From PALSA-1335 sp965231025 (GTDB lineage: Bacteria; Patescibacteriota; Gracilibacteria; UBA1369): a stretch of DNA of 64,000 nt. Made by a program: the position numbers and the translations under genes. How positions within the stretch are numbered: position 1 is the stretch's first letter; every line of letters starts with the position of its first letter. Below are positions 1-8,746 of the stretch, piece after piece. The DNA lies in NCBI GenBank assembly GCA_965231025.1, contig OZ246407.1:806001-870000 (forward strand), given 5' to 3'. Under the pieces are notes generated by a model that worked only from the letters and a program-made list of their open reading frames with translations, ran no database searches and was not told the DNA's origin.

Positions 1-1
1 C

Positions 2-1102
2 CACCTCACGCTGCTTCCCTACCTCGCGGCTTCCAAAGAACTGAAAACCAAACCGACACAGGCATCCGTACGTGAACTGCGCGCAACAGGTATCCAGCCG
101 GATTTCATCCTGGCCAGGGCCGATCTTCCGATTGCGAAAGAACTGCTCAAAAAAATCGCGCTGTTCTGCGACGTGGATGAGGATTGCGTCATTCCAGCGC
201 CGACCGTAACTTCGATTTACGAAGTGCCGCTCAAATTCCAGGAGCATAATCTGGCCCAACTTATCGGGAAAAAACTGAACCTTGGAGTCATCAAGCCCCA
301 GCTCAAAAACTGGATCGAACTCAACAATAAAATCAAAGCGAAACGGGATAAAATCACCATCGCGCTCGTCGGGAAATACACGGGCCTGGACGATTCGTAC
401 CTCAGCGTCATCGAATCCCTGAAAATTGCGTGCTATCACCAGAAGAAAAACCTCAACCTTTTCTGGGTGGACTCGGAAAAACTTGAGAAAAAGGACAAAG
501 AGTCCTGGGACAAACTGAAAAGCGCCCAGGGAATCATCGTTCCGGGAGGTTTCGGAACGCGCGGAACCGAGGGAATGATTATGACCGCAAAATACTGCCG
601 GGAAAACAAAGTGCCGTATCTGGGGCTCTGTCTGGGCATGCAAATCCAGACGATTGAGTTTGCAAGACACCTGCTGCAGGACGAAAGATTCACTTCCGAG
701 GAGTTTGACGACCAGAACAAACTCAGCCCGGATTTTTACGTCATACATTTCATGCCGGGGCAATATAAAGAACGCGACAAGGGGGGCACATTGCGCCTGG
801 GAACGTATCCGTGCAAACTCACCAAGGGAACAAAAACATACGCCCTGTACGGAAAAGAAACGATCCAGGAACGTCACAGGCACCGCTACGAATACAACAA
901 CGATTACCGCAAGAAATTTGAAAAGGCGGGACTGCTCACCGCCGGGCACTTCACCGAAGGAGATTTGGTGGAAATCGTGGAACTTAAAGGGCATCCTTTC
1001 ATGGTTGGATGCCAATTCCACCCTGAATTCCTCTCAAGACCGCACCAGCCCCATCCCCTCTTCAAAGGGCTCATTGAAGCCAGTGCAAAGCGCAAAATGT
1101 AG
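2..1102 (+). CDS. pyrG: CTP synthase, C-terminal part (5' end outside window)
   Basis: CTP synthase makes CTP from UTP, ATP and glutamine. The frame is open from the first bases, so the N-terminal part of the synthetase domain lies outside the window. The visible part starts in the conserved stretch around LKTKPTQASVRELRATGIQPD and runs into a complete class I glutamine amidotransferase domain. That domain shows the oxyanion glycines (PGGFGTRG), the nucleophile cysteine in GLCLGMQ, and the His/Glu pair in QFHPEF. The C-terminus is of normal length. A promoter for the next gene overlaps its stop codon. The identification is very safe; only the start is missing. Confidence 0.97.
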   Translation, partial: HLTLLPYLAASKELKTKPTQASVRELRATGIQPDFILARADLPIAKELLKKIALFCDVDEDCVIPAPTVTSIYEVPLKFQEHNLAQLIGKKLNLGVIKPQLKNWIELNNKIKAKRDKITIALVGKYTGLDDSYLSVIESLKIACYHQKKNLNLFWVDSEKLEKKDKESWDKLKSAQGIIVPGGFGTRGTEGMIMTAKYCRENKVPYLGLCLGMQIQTIEFARHLLQDERFTSEEFDDQNKLSPDFYVIHFMPGQYKERDKGGTLRLGTYPCKLTKGTKTYALYGKETIQERHRHRYEYNNDYRKKFEKAGLLTAGHFTEGDLVEIVELKGHPFMVGCQFHPEFLSRPHQPHPLFKGLIEASAKRKM

Positions 1103-1128
1103 CCAAAAACATAATTTTCTGGTAAAAT
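1100..1128 (+). promoter_or_regulatory. candidate sigma-70 promoter for the gene at 1152
   Basis: TAGCCA (1100-1105), a 17-base spacer and TAAAAT (1123-1128) form a plausible promoter overlapping the pyrG stop codon. It is followed by AAAGGAG about 13 bases before the ATG at 1152, one of the very few Shine-Dalgarno-like stretches in the window. Confidence 0.45.
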
Positions 1129-1151
1129 AGAAAGGAGTGTAAAACAAACGC

Positions 1152-2546
1152 ATGCCTAAATTTAGCTATAAAGTCGTAAATCAGGAAAACAAGGCACTCA
1201 CCGGAACCATCAGCGCTCCGGATGAACAAAGCGCCCGCGTCGAGCTCAACCAGCTCGGCTTTTCCGTCATCGGAATGACCGAAATTCCTGAAAATGAAGC
1301 CGGGGCCGTACAGGAAGGGCCGGTATTGCCGACGTTCGAATTTGCGGCCATCGATAAAACACAAAAAAGAGTGGTGGGAACAATCCAGTCGGAAGACCGG
1401 TTCAGCGCTTACAAACGCCTGGTAACCGAATATGCGTTCGAAGTTGAATATCTTGTGGCCCAAAACCTTCCCGAAGCGCAAAAAGCCGAAGAAAAAACCA
1501 AGGGCGTGTTTGAACTCCAGAATCTGATGGACGAAACCGCGCAGGTGCTGTCGAAAAAAATCCAGGGGGAAAACCTGGACATGAAGGAGTTTGAACAGAA
1601 ACAGGACGTCCTGAAATCACAGGTTGATTTCGTACTCAAGAAAGTCAAAGAGATGCTCGACCTGTACGAAAACGAAATGAAACAGGAGACCAAGGGAGAA
1701 ATCCGAAAATACGTGGATAAAATCCTCCGCATCAAAAGCAGCACGAACCTGGATTACATCCGTAAAACATGCGAGGAACTGTTAACCTATCTCCAGAAAG
1801 AAGAACTTTTCCTTCACGAGGAAGCAAAGATGAGGGAACACACCCAGATGGTACTCGAGGCCAAAAGCATGATGATGCAGCTGCACAACACCAAAGGCCC
1901 CGCCAACATGAGTATCCACGAGTTGCTGAACAGGTGGAGAGAGAAGCACATTTTTAAAAACGACCATCCGTCATTTTTTGAAAAAACGGCCGATTTCTTC
2001 ATGGGATTGATCATAGGATTTATACCCCAGAACGATGAGATCAAAGCAATCCAGCACAATATCGACATCGTCGACCAGCAGATAAGGCAGTACTGGCTCC
2101 TTTACTTCCAGTCGGCCACCCCCGAGTATAAAAAAGAGGCAAGAGTAAGCCTTAAAAAGCTGGGGCAGGAAAAAAAGAAACTCAAAAAAGACCTCAAAGA
2201 GGCAAAAGGCAGACTTCACGATGAATACAAGCAACGCGGCGACGTAACCCAGCTTGAGGCCTTTTCAACAGAGCTGGTGGGCTTTACCGGATGGCTTTTG
2301 GGGTTCTACCTACTGTACTATTTCGTCTCAATCTACCTCAACACGAAACAGCTGGCGGGCATACCACTGCCATCGACATTTACTATCTACAAAACAAATT
2401 TCCTTAAATATTTCCTGACCACCCTTTTCCTCTTCCACTCTGCCTTAAGCATAAAAATGAACTTCTTCAGGAGAAACGAAGTCGCAACGCTGGTGATCAC
2501 GCCGGTATTTTTGCTGGGGACGATCCTCATCGCGCTGAATTTCTGA
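1152..2546 (+). CDS. membrane protein with PilC-N-terminus-like start and long coiled coil
   Basis: The function is unknown. The first 40 residues (MPKFSYKVVNQENKALTGTI and on) match the pattern of the N-terminal domain of type IV pilus platform proteins (PilC/GspF: PKFxYKA...G.xxxGxIxA). A second similar unit follows at about residues 58-100 (FEFAAIDKTQKRVVGTIQSE). The rest does not resemble PilC: residues about 110-370 are highly charged and predicted coiled coil. The C-terminus has three or four hydrophobic segments (about 375-464), starting near FTGWLLGFYLLYYF. The classical PilC cytoplasmic and membrane repeats are missing. It may be a derived pilus or envelope protein that kept only the N-domain. 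It lies between pyrG and lgt with its own candidate promoter. Confidence 0.55.
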   Translation: MPKFSYKVVNQENKALTGTISAPDEQSARVELNQLGFSVIGMTEIPENEAGAVQEGPVLPTFEFAAIDKTQKRVVGTIQSEDRFSAYKRLVTEYAFEVEYLVAQNLPEAQKAEEKTKGVFELQNLMDETAQVLSKKIQGENLDMKEFEQKQDVLKSQVDFVLKKVKEMLDLYENEMKQETKGEIRKYVDKILRIKSSTNLDYIRKTCEELLTYLQKEELFLHEEAKMREHTQMVLEAKSMMMQLHNTKGPANMSIHELLNRWREKHIFKNDHPSFFEKTADFFMGLIIGFIPQNDEIKAIQHNIDIVDQQIRQYWLLYFQSATPEYKKEARVSLKKLGQEKKKLKKDLKEAKGRLHDEYKQRGDVTQLEAFSTELVGFTGWLLGFYLLYYFVSIYLNTKQLAGIPLPSTFTIYKTNFLKYFLTTLFLFHSALSIKMNFFRRNEVATLVITPVFLLGTILIALNF

Positions 2547-2573
2547 TCCGCCACCGCTCAGCGGGGGTCGGCC

Positions 2574-2602
2574 TTGTGAACAGAGCCCAGTTTGGGTACA
2601 AT
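2574..2602 (+). promoter_or_regulatory. promoter for lgt
   Basis: TTGTGA (2574-2579), exactly 17 bases, then TACAAT (2597-2602), 24 bases before the lgt ATG. There is no Shine-Dalgarno sequence between promoter and start. Confidence 0.6.
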
Positions 2603-2625
2603 CCTTTCGAATTTGTCAGTTTCGC

Positions 2626-3408
2626 ATGTACCCGATTCTTGTTCAACTCGGCCCGCTGACCATCTATTCATTATGGATATGCGCAGCAATCGGTTTCTTC
2701 ATAGGATTCCTGATCGTCTATAAGCTGCTCCAAAAAGACCGGATAAGACTTCAATTCCTGGCCGACCACAGCCTGGCGATATTGTTTGGAGCCATCATCA
2801 TGGCCAGAATAGTATTCGTGGCCGAAAATTATAAACTCTATTTCGCAAAAATCGACCTCCAGCACATCCTCGAAATCTTCTTCATCTGGGACAAGGGACT
2901 TTCGTTTTGGGGAGGCATGGGTGGACTGGCGCTGACCCTCTGGTACTTCTGCAAAGAGAAAAAAGAGAATATCTGGAAATGGCTTGATGTTCTCACTCTC
3001 GGTACCATGGGAGGGCTGGTTTTCGGAAATCTTGGAACATTTTTTGACGGGAGCAACTACGGAAACGAAACCGACCTTCCCTGGGGCATCATCATCGAAA
3101 ATTCCCGGTTTGCAGTTCCCATTCATCCGACCCAAATCTATGCGCTGATCTACACCGCCGGAATCACATTTTTACTCTGGAACCTGTGGAACACCGCGTT
3201 CGGCAAAAAAGAAGGGAACATCGCCCTCACGGGAATAAGCATCTTTGCCGGTTTCCGGTTCCTGGAGGAATTCCTGCGGGGAGATGAAAGCAACTACTTG
3301 TTGGGGCTGCGCGAAACACAAATAATCTGTATGATCATTTTGATCGTCAGCGGGGGGCTCCTCTATCTCAGACACAAAAAAACGCTGCCAACAACCAAAA
3401 CTACATAA
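2626..3408 (+). CDS. lgt: prolipoprotein diacylglyceryl transferase (divergent)
   Basis: Lgt transfers diacylglycerol from phosphatidylglycerol to the lipobox cysteine of prelipoproteins in the cytoplasmic membrane. The 260-aa protein has the family start (PILVQLGPLTIYSLWI, with the conserved Tyr at 14), about seven membrane segments, the PIHPTQIYALIY motif and the C-terminal FRFLEEFLRGD arginine region. It departs from the textbook enzyme in key places. The HGG motif reads WGG (W95), and the GRxGNF signature reads GNLGTFFDG (N135, T138), so the usual Arg and Asn are absent. A lipobox protein is present at 62471, so lipid modification is probably needed. Family membership is clear; activity is inferred. 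Confidence 0.88.
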   Translation: MYPILVQLGPLTIYSLWICAAIGFFIGFLIVYKLLQKDRIRLQFLADHSLAILFGAIIMARIVFVAENYKLYFAKIDLQHILEIFFIWDKGLSFWGGMGGLALTLWYFCKEKKENIWKWLDVLTLGTMGGLVFGNLGTFFDGSNYGNETDLPWGIIIENSRFAVPIHPTQIYALIYTAGITFLLWNLWNTAFGKKEGNIALTGISIFAGFRFLEEFLRGDESNYLLGLRETQIICMIILIVSGGLLYLRHKKTLPTTKTT

Positions 3409-3429
3409 TTATTCATTAAATCATCCCTC

Positions 3430-3846
3430 ATGTCATTTTTCCTGGACGCACTCCAATATCTTTTCGACCCACTCCCTGTCGGACCTTTCAAATACCTGTA
3501 CGTCCTCATAGCGGTTGCCGCGATTTCACTCGTCGCGTCCGTCGCGCTGAGAATCTACCTCAAACAGCAAAAAGACGATAAAATCCTGCGAAAGCTCTTC
3601 AGAAAGCTGCCCGGGAAACTCCAGATCTTCGCCCTCACCGAAGCCGTGTACATCCTCGTGAGGTACGAACGGATGCCTTACCTTTCCATCCGCTTTCTAA
3701 ACTATATCATCCTGGCCTATGGAATATTCGTGGCCGTGAACGCCGCGCAACTCTATTTCAAAGTCTATCCGGCGGAAAAGAAACACCATGAACAACAACT
3801 CAAGCTGAACAAATACCTCCCGCGGAAAGGAGGAAAAAAACACTAA
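3430..3846 (+). CDS. small membrane protein of unknown function
   Basis: A 138-aa protein starting 21 bases after lgt and probably co-transcribed with it. It has a hydrophobic segment at about residues 20-42 (YLYVLIAVAAISLVASVAL), a basic stretch with KLFRKLPGK, a second hydrophobic segment at about 93-110, and a Lys/His-rich C-terminal tail. No family is recognised. Its stop codon overlaps the convergent gene at 3843 by 4 bases. Confidence 0.6.
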   Translation: MSFFLDALQYLFDPLPVGPFKYLYVLIAVAAISLVASVALRIYLKQQKDDKILRKLFRKLPGKLQIFALTEAVYILVRYERMPYLSIRFLNYIILAYGIFVAVNAAQLYFKVYPAEKKHHEQQLKLNKYLPRKGGKKH

Positions 3847-5186
3847 TTCTTCGGAAGGAAAAAGAGTGACTTAAGCTTATGATCCTCAAGGGAAAAGATG
3901 GAACCGTTCTGTAAAAAGTAACGGCCCTTTTCCTGGAAATCAAACAGGGGGTACACGTTGGTAAACGAACTGTCGGCAAGAAAGACTTTTTTCTGGCGCC
4001 CGAACACAAAGTGGCCGTCCCCGAAAAGCATCCCCATAAGGGAAAAATCCGTCGGCAAAGTGGTGACCAGCAGCTTCTTCTTCAGCAACGGCCTGTAAAG
4101 GAAGATATTCCCGCTTTCATCGGAAAAAAGAACCCTTTGTCCCCCATCCTGGTAGACCTCACTTTTCAATTTGGGAGTCAACAGGGTCGGAATGCCGCGC
4201 TCATCCATCGCATAGAGCGAACGACCATTATCGACGTTACGAACAATATACATGCCCCCCGATGAACCGCTGAGGGGAACATGGCGTATATAGGCGACCT
4301 TATGGGAACGGTCAATGAGCCTGATATTCTTGCCCATATCATCAGCCGCATAGGCAAGCCCTCCGGAAAGATACACCAGCCTGCCGTCATGGACATCGAA
4401 CTGATCAACATTGCGTGCAACGAGATGCTCGGACAAATCCTTCAGGTCAAGCAAGGGAAGCCGATCAATATCCGTACGGTAAAGATGCCCGTCATGTATA
4501 AAATAGGCCGCATTCCTGGAAGGAAGCAAAGTCAGCTCGGCTGAACCATTGGGAAGCCGAAAATCGACAAAACGCGGACCGTTAAACTCCACCCACTCAT
4601 AACTCCCGTCAGCGAAAGTCACTAAAAACTTTTGTGAAGAATAAATGCGGACATCCTCCACGTCCTGTCTCGAAAGTTTCAACTCCTCCTCCTTCATGGT
4701 CCCCTCTTTGAGCAGATAAACAAGAGTGAGATAATCATGCCCCTCGGTCAAAACGACGATAAAGTCATCCCCGTAAAAATAACGGCTCTTTTCGGGAAAA
4801 TGAACGAGTTGCTGGACAAGCTTTTCAGTGTTCTTGGGGACAAGAACGACGTCATCAACCTTCGTCACAATGTCGGTATGAACCTGAAGGTTACGGCTCC
4901 AGGGCAAATAATTCAGTTTACTGACGGATAAATGGTACAGCCCGGGCACAAGATCCTTAATCTGAAGAGGAAGACTGTTGCCGATGATCTTGTCGTCCAA
5001 ATACACCATCACCTCTGAATAACGTCCCGGAAGGTCAATAATGCTCGTCTTTTCTATATGACGGTTCTGCAGATCGAGATTGTACCCGAAAGCCAAAAAA
5101 AGCGCGTAACCGGAGACGGCGCAAAACGCCAAAACCCCCAGGGTTTTGAGGAGAATACGACCGAAAGTTTGTGAGGCCACGGGCAC
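3843..5186 (-). CDS. PEGA-domain membrane-anchored protein
   Basis: A 447-aa protein with one N-terminal hydrophobic segment (about residues 10-32) followed by a PEGA-like module at about 50-105 (GRYSEVMVYLDDKIIGNSLP ... GLYHLSVSKLNYLPWSRNL). PEGA modules occur in surface-exposed proteins. The remaining 340 residues carry repeated hydrophobic/aromatic strand patterns (for example SQKFLVTFADGSYEWVEF and RVLFSDESGNIFLYRPL), suggesting a beta-propeller-like fold outside the membrane. It begins only 2 bases after greA ends and is likely the last gene of the dnaG-rpoD-greA run. Its exact role is unknown. Confidence 0.65.
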   Translation of the reverse strand: MPVASQTFGRILLKTLGVLAFCAVSGYALFLAFGYNLDLQNRHIEKTSIIDLPGRYSEVMVYLDDKIIGNSLPLQIKDLVPGLYHLSVSKLNYLPWSRNLQVHTDIVTKVDDVVLVPKNTEKLVQQLVHFPEKSRYFYGDDFIVVLTEGHDYLTLVYLLKEGTMKEEELKLSRQDVEDVRIYSSQKFLVTFADGSYEWVEFNGPRFVDFRLPNGSAELTLLPSRNAAYFIHDGHLYRTDIDRLPLLDLKDLSEHLVARNVDQFDVHDGRLVYLSGGLAYAADDMGKNIRLIDRSHKVAYIRHVPLSGSSGGMYIVRNVDNGRSLYAMDERGIPTLLTPKLKSEVYQDGGQRVLFSDESGNIFLYRPLLKKKLLVTTLPTDFSLMGMLFGDGHFVFGRQKKVFLADSSFTNVYPLFDFQEKGRYFLQNGSIFSLEDHKLKSLFFLPKN

Positions 5187-5188
5187 GT

Positions 5189-5695
5189 TTATTCGAGTTT
5201 GAGAATTTCATATTCCACTGCACCGGCGGGAATCTGTACCTTGACCTTGTCTCCGGATTTTTTATCCAAAAACGCGCGGCCAACCGGCGACTCATTGGAA
5301 ATTTTGTGAGCCAAAGGATCAGCTTCCGTTGAACCGACGATGGTATACTCTTCCGGCTGGGCATTCCGCCTGCTAAGATTCTTCACCACGACGCGCGTCC
5401 CCAGCTGAACCGAAGCCAGCTGATGCTTTTCATTGATGATTTTGGCGTACTTCACCTTCTCCTCGAGTTCGATGATACGGCCTTCAACAAAGGCCTGCTC
5501 ATTCTTAGCCTCCTCATATTCGGAATTCTCGGAAAGATCGCCATAGGAAATTGCCTCCTTGATGCGCTCCGCAACCTCCTTGCGCTTCACATTTCTTAAA
5601 ATGTCCAACTCTTCCGTAAGTTTCTTGAGACCCTCTTTGGTCACAAGAATGCTTTTGTCGTCGGATGGAGGGGTTTGAGTTTTAGCGTCTGCCAT
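5189..5695 (-). CDS. greA: transcription elongation factor GreA
   Basis: GreA rescues backtracked RNA polymerase by stimulating transcript cleavage. The 168-aa protein has a 14-aa polar extension, then the N-terminal coiled coil with the acidic tip (GDLSENSEYEEAK) that enters the polymerase channel. The C-terminal FKBP-like domain follows, ending in SPVGRAFLDKKSGDKVKVQIPAG. Length and motifs are normal. It lies 47 bases after rpoD in the same direction, so polymerase-related genes are grouped. No Shine-Dalgarno sequence precedes its ATG. Confidence 0.96.
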   Translation of the reverse strand: MADAKTQTPPSDDKSILVTKEGLKKLTEELDILRNVKRKEVAERIKEAISYGDLSENSEYEEAKNEQAFVEGRIIELEEKVKYAKIINEKHQLASVQLGTRVVVKNLSRRNAQPEEYTIVGSTEADPLAHKISNESPVGRAFLDKKSGDKVKVQIPAGAVEYEILKLE

Positions 5696-5742
5696 GGTGA
5701 TAATGAAAATTAATATGAATGAAAATGCAACCCGTAGACCGC

Positions 5743-6876
5743 CTAGGGACGGATCTTCACGCTGGTCGGATGCTCTTTGAGTTTCTGAAGAACTTTGGCT
5801 TCAATCTGGCGGATACGTTCGCGGGTGACGCGGAACTCATGTCCCACTTCTTCCAAAGTATGTCCGACGCCGTCCTTGAGCCCGAAACGCATCTCGATGA
5901 TCTTGCGTTCACGCGGGGAAAGATACTGCAGCATTTCATGGATATTCTCCTTGATAAGCTGACGGTTCGTCGCTTCCGACGGAGAAAGGGCGTCGTCGTC
6001 TTCAATAAAGTCGCCGAGCTTGCTGTCCTCCTCCGTACCAACGGGAGCTTCAAGCGACACGATATCCTGGGAAATTTTGAGAATATGGCGGACCTTCTTC
6101 ACGTCCATGTCCATTTCCGCGGCAAGTTCCTCAACAAGAGGTTCGCGGCCAAGTTCCTGCACCAGACGGCGCTGCGCGTGGGTAAGCTTGTTGATGGTTT
6201 CCACCATGTGTACCGGAATGCGGATCGTGCGGGCCTGATCGGCAATCGCACGGGTGATGGCCTGACGGATCCACCACGTGGCGTACGTGGAGAACTTAAA
6301 CCCGCGATCCGGATCGAATTTTTCGACGGCGCGGAACAGACCGATATTTCCCTCCTGGATCAAATCCAGGAACGAAAGTCCGCGGCCGATATATTTCTTG
6401 GCAATACTGACCACCAAACGCAAATTCGCTTCAGCAAGGCGCTGTTTTGCGGTCTGGTCCCCTTTTTTGATACGCTTGGCCAAATCGATCTCCTCCTTGC
6501 CCGTAAGAAGGGAAACCTTGCCGATTTCGCACAAATACAGACGGATGGAATCGTTGGCAATCTCACGAAGTTCAACGGTTTTCACGGTGGCCTTTTTTAC
6601 TTTTTCCTCAACAACCTCTTCCTCCTCCTTGTTCTCGGGCTTGAAAGACATGGCGTCCTTGGCATCAATAACCTCGATGCCCAGATCCAAAAAAAGACCG
6701 TAGATTTCATCCAGCAGCATCAGGTCGTCTTCGATCGCCGGAATGGCTTTCATAAGTTCCTGCTGAGTGACAAAACCGTGCTCACGTCCTTTTTTCACGA
6801 GGTCCCGGACTTCCGCGGGAAACTGGTTCAGCTTGTCATCCGTGGGGGTAACGATGAATTTCTTGGTACGTGCCAT
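5743..6876 (-). CDS. rpoD: primary RNA polymerase sigma factor (sigma-70 / SigA)
   Basis: The housekeeping sigma factor directs RNA polymerase to -10/-35 promoters. The 377-aa protein has a region 1.1-like N-terminus (about 15-75), an acidic linker (EEEEVVEEK), and region 1.2 from about 108. Region 2 contains LRLVVSIAKKYIGRGLSFLD and the -10-recognition helix YATWWIRQAITRAI. Region 3 follows, then region 4 with the helix-turn-helix TLEEVGHEFRVTRERIRQIE. Length is typical for the group. It sits 14 bases after dnaG, the classical macromolecular-synthesis arrangement without rpsU. Confidence 0.98.
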   Translation of the reverse strand: MARTKKFIVTPTDDKLNQFPAEVRDLVKKGREHGFVTQQELMKAIPAIEDDLMLLDEIYGLFLDLGIEVIDAKDAMSFKPENKEEEEVVEEKVKKATVKTVELREIANDSIRLYLCEIGKVSLLTGKEEIDLAKRIKKGDQTAKQRLAEANLRLVVSIAKKYIGRGLSFLDLIQEGNIGLFRAVEKFDPDRGFKFSTYATWWIRQAITRAIADQARTIRIPVHMVETINKLTHAQRRLVQELGREPLVEELAAEMDMDVKKVRHILKISQDIVSLEAPVGTEEDSKLGDFIEDDDALSPSEATNRQLIKENIHEMLQYLSPRERKIIEMRFGLKDGVGHTLEEVGHEFRVTRERIRQIEAKVLQKLKEHPTSVKIRP

Positions 6877-6890
6877 AGAGAAGTGGAGGG

Positions 6891-8678
6891 TTAGCGCAAA
6901 ACCTTGCTATTAAGATCGTGAAGCTCCTGAAGGAGCCGGAGATAGTCATCTTTTCTGCCCTCTTTTTCAGCTTCCTCAATCAATGTCTGAAGCTCATTTC
7001 TTTTATTACCGGTAATCGTTTTGACGATGTTGTCAATTAACACTTTGATCTCATGTTCCGCCGCTTCTTCCCCAACCTCACCGTAAATCTCGTGAATATA
7101 CAGAGAAAGCAATGAAGCCTTTTCGGCTTGTTCATGAGGCAAGGAAGCTAAAAAATCTTTAACCTCCTGAACACCTTGCCCATTATACTGATCGCTAAAA
7201 ACCTTGTAAATAGGTTTTAATTCGTCAGAAAAATACCCATCAGTCAATCTGTCCTTAAAAAGTTGCGCGATCCGGGGAAATTCGATCAAAAATCCCATCA
7301 GGAGGCTGTCCGCCGAAAACTTTTTCCCTTTCGGCTGAACGGGGGTATCCAGACCGCTGTAACGCCTCGCAGGATGACTTAAGGGCAGCTTGAAATTCTT
7401 CATTTCATCGTAAATCTGTTTTTCGTTGAGATGAAGATCATGGGCGAATCTCCTGACATATTCGTCTTTTTGGATGGAACTCTTCAACGAACCCAGAAAA
7501 GGATAAAACTCCTGGAGAATCTTACGCTTGTTCATGATGTCGCCCGCACCGTAGGTATTCAAAAGCTTGTGATAATAGTGATCACCGTACGTTACCGCGT
7601 TGGCAACGACCTGGGGAACATCACCGGCATGAGCTTGCGCGTATTCGGCAATATCCTTGCCCTCTGGGAGCGTGATCACCTTCACGGTAAATTCAAACTC
7701 CTGCGTGAGGTCAAACGCGCGCTTTGCGGCCTCCTGACCGGCATTATCCATATCAAACGCCAGATAGATGGTATTCACGAACGGCTGAACGTGACGAAGC
7801 TGTTGCAACGTCAACGCCGTACCGGACGTCGAAACGGCGTTGGTAAGTCCCGACTGGAACGACGCGATCATGTCCATGTATCCCTCAACGAGAATCACGG
7901 CCTGTTTTTCCTTGATGGCCGGCTTGGCATAAGAAAACCCATATAAAACGTTGCTCTTGTGGTAAATGGCGGTCTCGGGTGAATTCAAATACTTGGGCTC
8001 CTGGTCCTTTTTCAATGCACGGCCCCCAAAGGCCACGATGCGCCCCATGTGGTCGGTGATCGGAAACATAAGTCTTCCGCGAAAACGGTCGTAAATCTTA
8101 TCGACGGTGGTTTCCTGGGTCAACGCCAGGCCCGAAGAAACAAGCATTTTTTTGGAAAACCCCTCCTTGAGAAGCATGGTGTGCGTTGCCTCATAAGAAT
8201 CCGGCGCAAAACCGACCTGAAACTTTTGAATCGTCTCATCCGTAAGCCCGCGCTTGTGCAAATAGTCCAAAACTTTTTTCCCGTCGTCGGTTTCCCAAAG
8301 ATGTTTTTGATAAAACCGCGCAACGATATCGTGAACATGAAGCAGCTGATCCTTCTCATCCTTTGGAACGCTTCGTTTTGCCTCATGCTGCTGCAATTCA
8401 ATTCCTGTTCTTTCGGCCAGAAGCTTCAACGCGTCGACAAAATCCACACTTTCGATCTCCTGGATAAAGGCAAAAATATCGCCGCCTTTATGGCAGCCAA
8501 AACAATAGGCAATGCCCCTTTCGGGAGACACCACAAAACTTGGAGATTTCTCCGCATGGAAAGGGCAAAGCCCCTTCAAACTTCTCCCGGCTTTCTTGAG
8601 TTGGACGTACTGACGAACAACGTCCTCAATCGAGAGTTTTGCCTTTATTTCCTGAACCGCGTCAACCATAAAACTCAT
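6891..8678 (-). CDS. dnaG: DNA primase DnaG
   Basis: Primase makes RNA primers at the replication fork. The 595-aa protein has the CHC2 zinc finger at about 38-66 (CPFHAEKSPSF ... CFGCHKGG), the catalytic core, and the TOPRIM domain with VILVEGYMDMI and the DMDNAGQEA metal-binding motif. The C-terminal helicase-interaction region is less conserved, as usual. ATGs exist at residues 1 and 4. The -10 element of its promoter lies only 14 bases before the first ATG, so the leader would be very short. It is the first gene of the dnaG-rpoD-greA run. Confidence 0.97.
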   Translation of the reverse strand: MSFMVDAVQEIKAKLSIEDVVRQYVQLKKAGRSLKGLCPFHAEKSPSFVVSPERGIAYCFGCHKGGDIFAFIQEIESVDFVDALKLLAERTGIELQQHEAKRSVPKDEKDQLLHVHDIVARFYQKHLWETDDGKKVLDYLHKRGLTDETIQKFQVGFAPDSYEATHTMLLKEGFSKKMLVSSGLALTQETTVDKIYDRFRGRLMFPITDHMGRIVAFGGRALKKDQEPKYLNSPETAIYHKSNVLYGFSYAKPAIKEKQAVILVEGYMDMIASFQSGLTNAVSTSGTALTLQQLRHVQPFVNTIYLAFDMDNAGQEAAKRAFDLTQEFEFTVKVITLPEGKDIAEYAQAHAGDVPQVVANAVTYGDHYYHKLLNTYGAGDIMNKRKILQEFYPFLGSLKSSIQKDEYVRRFAHDLHLNEKQIYDEMKNFKLPLSHPARRYSGLDTPVQPKGKKFSADSLLMGFLIEFPRIAQLFKDRLTDGYFSDELKPIYKVFSDQYNGQGVQEVKDFLASLPHEQAEKASLLSLYIHEIYGEVGEEAAEHEIKVLIDNIVKTITGNKRNELQTLIEEAEKEGRKDDYLRLLQELHDLNSKVLR

Positions 8679-8692
8679 TTATCGGGCACTCA

Positions 8693-8722
8693 GTTATACC
8701 CCGAAAAACTCCGCAAAAGCAA
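8693..8722 (-). promoter_or_regulatory. promoter of the dnaG-rpoD-greA run
   Basis: On the minus strand TTGCTT (8717-8722), an 18-base spacer and TATAAC (8693-8698). Transcription would start about 7-9 bases before the first dnaG ATG, giving a nearly leaderless message. Confidence 0.6.
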
Positions 8723-8746
8723 GGCGCAAAGGAGCATTGCTAAACC

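Noticed and set aside
5719..6894. 391-aa plus-strand frame
   Set aside because: It is the exact antisense of rpoD; its content follows from the sense codons and has no protein-family pattern.
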